From: Roseivirga sp.
Lineage (GTDB): Bacteria > Bacteroidota > Bacteroidia > Cytophagales > Cyclobacteriaceae
Length of the DNA: 64,000 nt
Reading direction: 5' to 3'
Assembly: GCA_021404565.1 (NCBI GenBank)
Contig: JAAWWF010000011.1
Span: 1-64,000 of the forward strand
In this document: positions 60,014 through 64,000 of the stretch, piece by piece
How the letters are laid out: the number at the start of each line of letters is the position of its first letter
Position numbering within the stretch: position 1 is the first letter of the stretch
The notes under the pieces: model-generated
Databases searched by the model: none
What the model was told of the DNA's origin: nothing
Seen by the model: only the letters and a program-made list of their open reading frames with translations
Translations under genes and position numbers: made by a program

Positions 60014-60973
60014 ATGAGAATAATTAGAGTTTGTGGTTGTTGTTTTATCTGTTTTTTGGCTTGTCTGTTCAAGCTAAAGGGGCAAACGGATAACTACCGA
60101 ACCAAGATTGCTGAGTTCAGCTATCGGGTGTTGGGTGACTACAGAACCATCTCTAACTCGGAAGCCTTTGGTGATGCCAGTTCAAAGATTGAGCATGAAA
60201 GCCTGCTTAAGCTAAAGTTGGGTATTCCTATTGTTATGAAAGACAATAAGCTTTTTGGGGTACAGCTTAAATACTATCAACATCATTTCAACTTTGATGA
60301 TGACAATTTCCCCGGTAATTACGACTTGTACAATCATTTGAGCGGTCAGGCTTTTTCCAATGTTGGTATAAGGGCACTGTACCAGTATGACATTGATGAG
60401 AATCAGGAATTCAGCCTGATAGGTGGTGCTGAAATCAGAAGTGACGAGATTGTCGTGAATAAGAATACGGCAAAGGTTTTTATCAGTGGTCAGTATAAAA
60501 AGAGAGTGAATTCCACCACAAGAATAGGCTTTGGTGCCGTGTTCAGTCATGGACTTCTGCTCACCTCATTTTATCCTCTGTTCTCATATGAAAAGGTACT
60601 GAATCCCTATTGGACACTGGATATGACCCTGCCTAAGTCTGTGTCTTTGAGAAGGGAAATTAACCCGAAAACTTTCTTTACGGCTGAAGTTGAGTTTGAA
60701 GGCTGGCGATATAACCTGACCAATGCAATAGCTGGAGCTGCCCGTAATTTTACTCTGCGCAAGGCCGATCTTGAGTTCAGAGTCAAGTTTGAACGTGAAA
60801 TTCACGACTGGCTCTGGTTTGGCGTAGACCTGGGCTACAATAAGAATGTAAGTTATTACCTCTCCCGACCTGGCCAGAGAGGCCCTGATGCGCTAATCGA
60901 CCTCAGAGCACGTGATGCCCGCTATATCAAATTCACGCTATTTGTAGTGCCCCCAAGACGTTATTCACGATAA
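60014..60973 (+). CDS. Probable outer-membrane beta-barrel protein
   Basis: This 319-residue protein has a signal peptide ending near KLKGQ and then alternating polar/aromatic strands, such as LFGVQLKYYQHHFNF, VFISGQYKKRVNSTTRIGFGAV and TFFTAEVEFEGWRYNL, with a strand-like C-terminus KFTLFVVPPRR. This pattern fits a small outer-membrane barrel, resembling DUF6268-type proteins of Bacteroidota. Function unknown. It ends a few bases before the left hairpin repeat of the transposase element. Confidence 0.6.
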   Translation: MRIIRVCGCCFICFLACLFKLKGQTDNYRTKIAEFSYRVLGDYRTISNSEAFGDASSKIEHESLLKLKLGIPIVMKDNKLFGVQLKYYQHHFNFDDDNFPGNYDLYNHLSGQAFSNVGIRALYQYDIDENQEFSLIGGAEIRSDEIVVNKNTAKVFISGQYKKRVNSTTRIGFGAVFSHGLLLTSFYPLFSYEKVLNPYWTLDMTLPKSVSLRREINPKTFFTAEVEFEGWRYNLTNAIAGAARNFTLRKADLEFRVKFEREIHDWLWFGVDLGYNKNVSYYLSRPGQRGPDALIDLRARDARYIKFTLFVVPPRRYSR

Positions 60974-60976
60974 CTT

Positions 60977-61050
60977 GGTCGTTTGTGTCTGTGGTCGTTT
61001 GTGTCCCCAAACGTCAGATGTCCGTGGAGACACGTACATCCACAAACGGC
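60977..61050. repeat. Left REP-like repeat flanking the tyrosine transposase
   Basis: The first copy begins GGTCGTTTGTGTCTGTGGTC. It contains hairpin CGTTTG/CAAACG (60996-61013) and hairpin ATGTCCGTG-GAGA-CACGTACAT (61018-61039), the latter with one mismatch and a GNRA-type loop. It closes with CACAAACGG, complementary to its start. It aligns with 61656-61730 over nearly its full length. Confidence 0.75.
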
Positions 61051-61117
61051 GTATTGAAAATCCGTAAACAACTTCGTACAATTTCCCGAAAAACCTCAAT
61101 TTGAATAAATTCCCAGA

Positions 61118-61642
61118 GTGGAGTTAAACCAAATTTATTTCTACACGGCTACGATAAAAGACTGGATAACACTCTTATTTCCGAAGAGCAGAAAGGAAGT
61201 CATTATTAGCAGCCTAAGGCATCTGGTTCAACAAAAGAAAATAGTCCTTTATGGTTTTGTGATCATGCCCAATCACATTCATCTGCTCTGGGAAATGCTC
61301 GAAATGAACGGAAAGGAATTGCCCCATGCCAGCTTTATGAAGTTTACCGCTCATGAAATACAGAAGGAACTAAGACTGTCTGAGAACAAGGCTCTTGAAA
61401 TGTTCAAAGTTGACATGAGTACCCGTAAGTACCAGTTTTGGAAAAGAGATTCCCTGCCGAAGCATGCGTATTCTCCTTGGTATATCTACCCGAAGCTTGA
61501 TTATATCCATAACAATCCTGTTCAGGGAAAATGGATGTTAGCCCCAGGCGCTGTTGAATATGAGTACTCCTCTGCCAAATTCTACGATACGGGAATTGAC
61601 GACTTTAACATGCTTACCCACATTGATGAACGCATTCGGTGA
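61118..61642 (+). CDS. REP-associated tyrosine transposase (RAYT, Y1/IS200-like)
   Basis: This 174-residue protein belongs to the Y1 HUH-endonuclease family. The metal-binding HUH motif is MPNHIHLLW (H53, H55). The C-terminal region PKLDYIHNNPVQGKW is the usual RAYT/IS200-related word next to the catalytic Tyr, probably in AYSPWYIYPKLDYI. It starts with GTG. Family members cut and join single-stranded REP hairpins. Here matching hairpin repeats lie 67 bp upstream and 13 bp downstream of the gene, which supports a RAYT and not a lone transposase fragment. Confidence 0.9.
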   Translation: MELNQIYFYTATIKDWITLLFPKSRKEVIISSLRHLVQQKKIVLYGFVIMPNHIHLLWEMLEMNGKELPHASFMKFTAHEIQKELRLSENKALEMFKVDMSTRKYQFWKRDSLPKHAYSPWYIYPKLDYIHNNPVQGKWMLAPGAVEYEYSSAKFYDTGIDDFNMLTHIDERIR

Positions 61643-61655
61643 CACTGTGTCATGT

Positions 61656-61730
61656 GGTCGTTTGTGTCTGTGATCGTTTGTGTCCTCACAAACGACAAAT
61701 GTCTGTGGAGACACAGACATGCACATACGG
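61656..61730. repeat. Right REP-like repeat flanking the tyrosine transposase
   Basis: The second copy is the better-formed one: CGTTTGTG-TCCT-CACAAACG (61675-61694) and ATGTCTGTG-GAGA-CACAGACAT (61699-61720) are perfect hairpins, the second with a GAGA (GNRA) loop. A third, partial copy (TATGTGGTCGT, near 61745-61756) follows. Same orientation as the left copy. Confidence 0.75.
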
Positions 61731-61785
61731 ATTTTTGATTGTCTCTATGTGGTCGTCTCAAACATCAGACTTCCCTCAGAAACCA

Positions 61786-62364
61786 CTACTGAATGCTCAG
61801 CGTAAACTGAACCCGGATATCTTCCTCACCCCCAGCCCCTGAGATATTACCATTGGCAACACCTGTCGCGCTTTTGTTGGGTTTGTGAACCAGTACAATG
61901 CTCAAGGCACCATTGCCGGCAGCTCCCGTGGTTACAGTCCCAAGAAGCCCGATTGGGTTGCCGTTAGTGTCCTGATCCCCATAGGTTGTGGTAAAATCGG
62001 CATTACCACCCTTTATCAGAAATACCTGATGATCTACGCCCTCAGCCCTTACTTCTGCAGTAATATTGTCTGCGGGTGTTTCCTGCTCGTTCAGAAATTC
62101 CAGTGTGTAGGTATAACTCGCATTGGCAGAGAGGGTGAGATCATCTATGACAGGATTAGAACCACCGGGGCCATCAAGATCGCGAAAGCTCACATTTACT
62201 ACATCGCTTGCCATGGCGGTGTTGGTAAAGGTCATATTAACGGTAGTAATCAATTCTTCTTCATTGACCTCTGTGGGATCTTCTGAGCTACAGGCTGTGC
62301 CTGCCCATACCAGGATAATGGCAAGCCATAGGGGCTTTAGGTCAGTGTTTCTTATGCTTTTCAT
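61786..62364 (-). CDS. Lipoprotein of the Type 1 periplasmic-binding-fold-named family
   Basis: This 192-residue protein has a lipobox in VWAGTACSSED and a beta-rich body with VNEEELITTVNMTF, VSFRDLDGPGGSNPV and HQVFLIKGGNADF. From memory, this family in Bacteroidota is annotated Type 1 periplasmic binding fold superfamily and often sits beside TonB-dependent receptors of metal acquisition; no receptor is present here. The final repeats HKPNKSATGVANG also match that family. A 15-bp palindrome lies upstream in the divergent region. Confidence 0.65.
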   Translation of the reverse strand: MKSIRNTDLKPLWLAIILVWAGTACSSEDPTEVNEEELITTVNMTFTNTAMASDVVNVSFRDLDGPGGSNPVIDDLTLSANASYTYTLEFLNEQETPADNITAEVRAEGVDHQVFLIKGGNADFTTTYGDQDTNGNPIGLLGTVTTGAAGNGALSIVLVHKPNKSATGVANGNISGAGGEEDIRVQFTLSIQ

Positions 62365-62462
62365 ATCCTTCCTTTCTGCGAAATATTAAAAATCATTCAA
62401 TCGAATAGTTAAACTCTATTTGTCTATTGGTGGTTCGATTATATGCAACAATAATACACAGA

Positions 62463-62477
62463 TGCAATATTGTTGCA
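62463..62477. promoter_or_regulatory. Candidate metal-regulator box in the divergent lipoprotein/efflux region
   Basis: TGCAA-TATTG-TTGCA (62463-62477) is a 15-bp palindrome with 5-bp arms. It lies inside a larger inverted repeat, TGCAACAATA (62444-62453) with TATTGTTGCA (62468-62477). This resembles sites I associate with Fur/Zur-family regulators in Bacteroidota, but the link is from memory and not from a computed match. Confidence 0.45.
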
Positions 62478-62508
62478 ATAGTAGATGTAAACTTTCCGGT
62501 CCTTCCCG

Positions 62509-63000
62509 ATGATCGAATGCAGAGGCCTCATAAGGTTGTTGCTACTGGTCGAAAAACGTTTTATAAAATCCTCCGTATATTTACGCAGCTTGAAAAGAAC
62601 AGCCACCATAGTCTTTACCCTGGTCTATTTTATCTCCACCTCCGGAGTGCTGATGGGACAACATCTTTGTATGGGCAGGGTAAAAGAGAGTGCCATTTTC
62701 CAGAAAGTAATCACCGATTGCGGAATGGGCATGGAAGCCCACAAGGATATGGAGGGTTGCTGTGACGATGAGTGGTCGCTAGAAAAAGTCGAAGATGATC
62801 AGCAAGTTACTGCCGGTAGCGATGCACCCAAAACAGCTTATCATTTGCTCTACGAGACTCCTTTGACAGAGTTGACACCTGCGCTGATTTCACAGGCTGA
62901 CGAATTTGATGTAAGAAATACCGGACCGCCTGATATTCCCGAACCCGGGCTTTTCATTCTATATCAATCCCTCAAAATACCCTTTGCTTTACAATCCTGA
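62509..63000 (+). CDS. HYC_CC_PP-family small protein
   Basis: The frame from ATG 62509 has 163 residues, but a TTG at 62590 (residue 28) begins a normal signal-like segment (LKRTATIVFTLVYFISTSG) and may be the true start. The marker words are GQHLCMGRV (HYC position), GCCDDE (CC) and GPPDIP (PP), characteristic of a Bacteroidota family near CusA-like efflux genes. It is probably an exported metal-related protein; its function is undefined. The cusA gene starts 169 bp downstream. Confidence 0.7.
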   Translation: MIECRGLIRLLLLVEKRFIKSSVYLRSLKRTATIVFTLVYFISTSGVLMGQHLCMGRVKESAIFQKVITDCGMGMEAHKDMEGCCDDEWSLEKVEDDQQVTAGSDAPKTAYHLLYETPLTELTPALISQADEFDVRNTGPPDIPEPGLFILYQSLKIPFALQS

Positions 63001-63015
63001 GATGTCTTGAAAGAC

Positions 63016-63095
63016 GTCATTCCGAGTAAGGTGAAACCTGACGAAGGAATCTCTGTGTATCAGAAGATTTCTTGTGGCTTCGCTATCGCAATGAC
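63016..63095. repeat. Bacteroidota-type intergenic inverted repeat
   Basis: GTCATTCCGAG (from 63016) pairs loosely with CGCAATGAC at 63087-63095, and inner arms AGGAATCT and AGATTTCTT also pair. The GTCATTCCGAG...GGAATCTC wording is common between genes in Bacteroidota genomes. It may stabilise or end transcripts. It lies between the HYC_CC_PP gene and cusA. Confidence 0.55.
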
Positions 63096-63168
63096 TCTAG
63101 GCTAAGATATCATTGCCCAATACCCTTGGGCTTCCCTTATTTACATCCGATTGTAAAAGCAAAATTGA

Positions 63169-64000
63169 ATGATCAATACCCTTATTAAATTCTTTTTGGA
63201 AAACCGGTTGGTGACCCTGATCCTCATTGTGCTCCTGGTGGGCTGGGGTTTGGTGACAGCACCTTTTCAGTGGAACACCGGACTACCAGATGACCCTGTT
63301 CCGGTCGATGCCATTCCTGATATTGGTGAAAACCAGCAAATCGTCTATACAGAATGGAACGGGCGCTCACCTCAGGACATCGAAGATCAAATCACATATC
63401 CACTTACCTCTACCCTGTTGGGCGTTCCTGGCGTAAAAACGATCAGAAGCTCCTCCATCTTCGGAGTTTCGTCCATCTACCTCATTTTCGAAGAGAATGT
63501 GGAGTTTTACTGGAGTCGCAGCAGGATTCTGGAGAAGCTTAATTCCCTGCCCAAGGGGCTCTTGCCCGATGGAGTTCAACCCTCACTGGGTCCTGATGCG
63601 ACAGCCCTGGGCCAAATCTTCTGGTATACGATAGAGGGGCGTGATGAAAGCGGAAACCCGACAGGTGGCTGGGACCCTCAGGAGATCAGAACGGTGCAGG
63701 ACTATACGGTACGCTATGCCCTTGCCTCAGCCAGCGGAGTATCAGAAGTGGCCTCTGTTGGTGGTTTTGTAAAGGAGTATCAGGTTGATATCGACCCCGT
63801 GGCTATGGAGGGCTATGGAGTAACGCTTGCCCAAATTGTAAAAGCGGTGAAGGAAAGCAATCTCGACATTGGTGCCAAAACATTGGAAATCAATCAGGCC
63901 GAATACCTGGTGCGAGGCCTCGGTTATATCAAAAGCCTTGAAGACCTGGAAAACGCTCCGGTAAAAGTGGTAAACAATACCCCTGTGCTGTTAAAGGACG
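63169..64000 (+). CDS. cusA: CusA/CzcA-family heavy-metal RND efflux transporter (5' part)
   Basis: The frame runs from ATG 63169 to the window end, about 277 codons, without a stop; the protein should reach about 1000 to 1400 residues. The N-terminus has the first transmembrane helix (LILIVLLVGWGLVTAPF). It is followed by VDAIPDIGENQQIVYTEWNG, ITYPLTSTLLGVPGVKTIRS and SIFGVSSIYLIFEE, all characteristic of the heavy-metal RND inner-membrane pump. It exports monovalent or divalent metal ions (Cu/Ag or Co/Zn/Cd) in exchange for protons. Metal choice cannot be told from this part. Confidence 0.93.
   Translation, partial: MINTLIKFFLENRLVTLILIVLLVGWGLVTAPFQWNTGLPDDPVPVDAIPDIGENQQIVYTEWNGRSPQDIEDQITYPLTSTLLGVPGVKTIRSSSIFGVSSIYLIFEENVEFYWSRSRILEKLNSLPKGLLPDGVQPSLGPDATALGQIFWYTIEGRDESGNPTGGWDPQEIRTVQDYTVRYALASASGVSEVASVGGFVKEYQVDIDPVAMEGYGVTLAQIVKAVKESNLDIGAKTLEINQAEYLVRGLGYIKSLEDLENAPVKVVNNTPVLLKD

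Overview
The window looks like a chromosomal segment of a Bacteroidota bacterium, most likely in the Cytophagales. The evidence is a GWxTD-domain protein, a DUF2723-type polytopic protein, an HYC_CC_PP-type small protein beside a CusA pump, LON-domain and NIPSNAP proteins typical of the phylum, TAnnTTTG-like -7 promoter elements, and few recognisable Shine-Dalgarno sequences. The genus cannot be fixed from the sequence alone.

Layout. Positions 1-7000: an Eri1-like exonuclease, a PadR regulator coupled to a large MacB/FtsX-type permease, a secreted alpha/beta hydrolase, and an overlapping histidine kinase/response regulator pair. Positions 7000-25300 are mostly housekeeping: rlmB behind a GWxTD protein, a methyltransferase, a DUF2723 protein, a TPR protein, an Lrp regulator, a PyrR-like phosphoribosyltransferase, an MscS channel, panB, icd, a LON-domain protein, nuoABCD (nuoE-N do not follow), a TPR/SH3 membrane protein, tRNA-Lys(TTT) and an NHL-repeat protein.

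Positions 25500-54400 hold the most unusual content. Two arrays (25545-36421 and 43557-54400) have the same architecture: one PadR-family regulator translationally coupled to four tandem permeases of about 870-900 residues, with no ATPase gene. Each permease has a short cytoplasmic prefix domain (WFC...GDL.ELYE) followed by two MacB/FtsX halves. Successive permeases overlap by exactly 8 nt in the pattern ATGARTAR, so the end of one gene supplies the start of the next. With the single permease at 1160-3814, nine such proteins lie in 64 kb. They resemble, by analogy, the PadR-linked duplicated orphan permeases described in Acidobacteria. Between the arrays are a methyltransferase, a DUF72 protein, a TolB-like lipoprotein, a membrane-anchored AraC regulator, a VOC protein and a 5'-nucleotidase-family lipoprotein.

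Positions 54500-64000: a sigma factor with two small downstream genes, a serine hydrolase, a NIPSNAP protein, a two-gene ABC exporter, a possible minus-strand small RNA, a beta-barrel-like protein, a REP-associated tyrosine transposase between two hairpin-forming repeats, a lipoprotein divergent from an HYC_CC_PP/CusA efflux locus, and the start of cusA cut by the window edge.
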